Source: Chloroflexota bacterium
Lineage (GTDB): Bacteria; Chloroflexota; Limnocylindria; Limnocylindrales; CSP1-4
Direction of reading: 5' to 3'
NCBI GenBank assembly: GCA_025355255.1
Contig: JANYAA010000150.1
Coordinates: 1 to 5,394, forward strand
DNA length: 5,394 bases
Made by a program: the position numbers and the translations under genes. How positions within the stretch are numbered: position 1 is the first letter of the stretch; each line of letters starts with the position of its first letter. The notes under the pieces were generated by a model that worked only from the letters and a program-made list of their open reading frames with translations, was not told where the DNA came from and did not search any database. Shown one piece after another: positions 5,378 to 5,394 of this stretch.

Positions 5378-5394
5378 CGTATCCATTTCAGCCA

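Overview
The window is a GC-rich (visibly well above 60 %) stretch of bacterial chromosome. All genes lie on the + strand and are densely packed, with strong G/C preference at third codon positions. An ATP-type PEP carboxykinase, GTG starts with Shine-Dalgarno sequences, and an Lgt with Tyr where E. coli has a catalytic-region His suggest a high-GC Gram-positive-like or Chloroflexota lineage. The classic actinobacterial model organisms usually carry the GTP-type enzyme instead. I lean to Chloroflexota (Limnocylindria-like), but this is inference from gene content only.

Layout. (1) 1-1749: the 3' part of lgt (lipoprotein diacylglyceryl transferase, cut by the left edge) overlaps a PlsC-family acyltransferase by 26 bp, giving a small membrane-lipid/lipoprotein pair. 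(2) 1746-1962: a non-coding interval with an unusual symmetric element. Three ATGAC-N5-GTCAT dyads lie exactly 62 bp apart, and the outer two extend into 30-bp inverted repeats (27/30 identical). The plsC-family stop codon lies inside the left arm. A sigma70-like promoter and a perfect 9-bp palindromic operator follow. (3) 1963-3517: a PadR-family repressor gene overlaps by 8 bp a gene for a five-helix membrane protein. That protein has an N-terminal HAAS/DUF1700-like helical domain and a C-terminal extracytoplasmic domain. The two form a likely autoregulated regulator/membrane-partner operon. (4) 3518-3712: a promoter and leader with competing hairpins and a 15-codon upstream ORF whose stop overlaps the pckA start. 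(5) 3713-5326: complete ATP-dependent PEP carboxykinase, pckA, followed by a GC-rich hairpin/T-tract terminator.

The genes fall into three functional units: membrane lipid/lipoprotein synthesis, a PadR-HAAS sensing module with no transporter in view, and gluconeogenesis. The least explained part is the 139-bp triple-dyad element at 1746-1884. It could be a helically phased operator array or a small REPIN/MITE-like palindromic repeat. The pckA leader is a second, weaker candidate for undescribed regulation.
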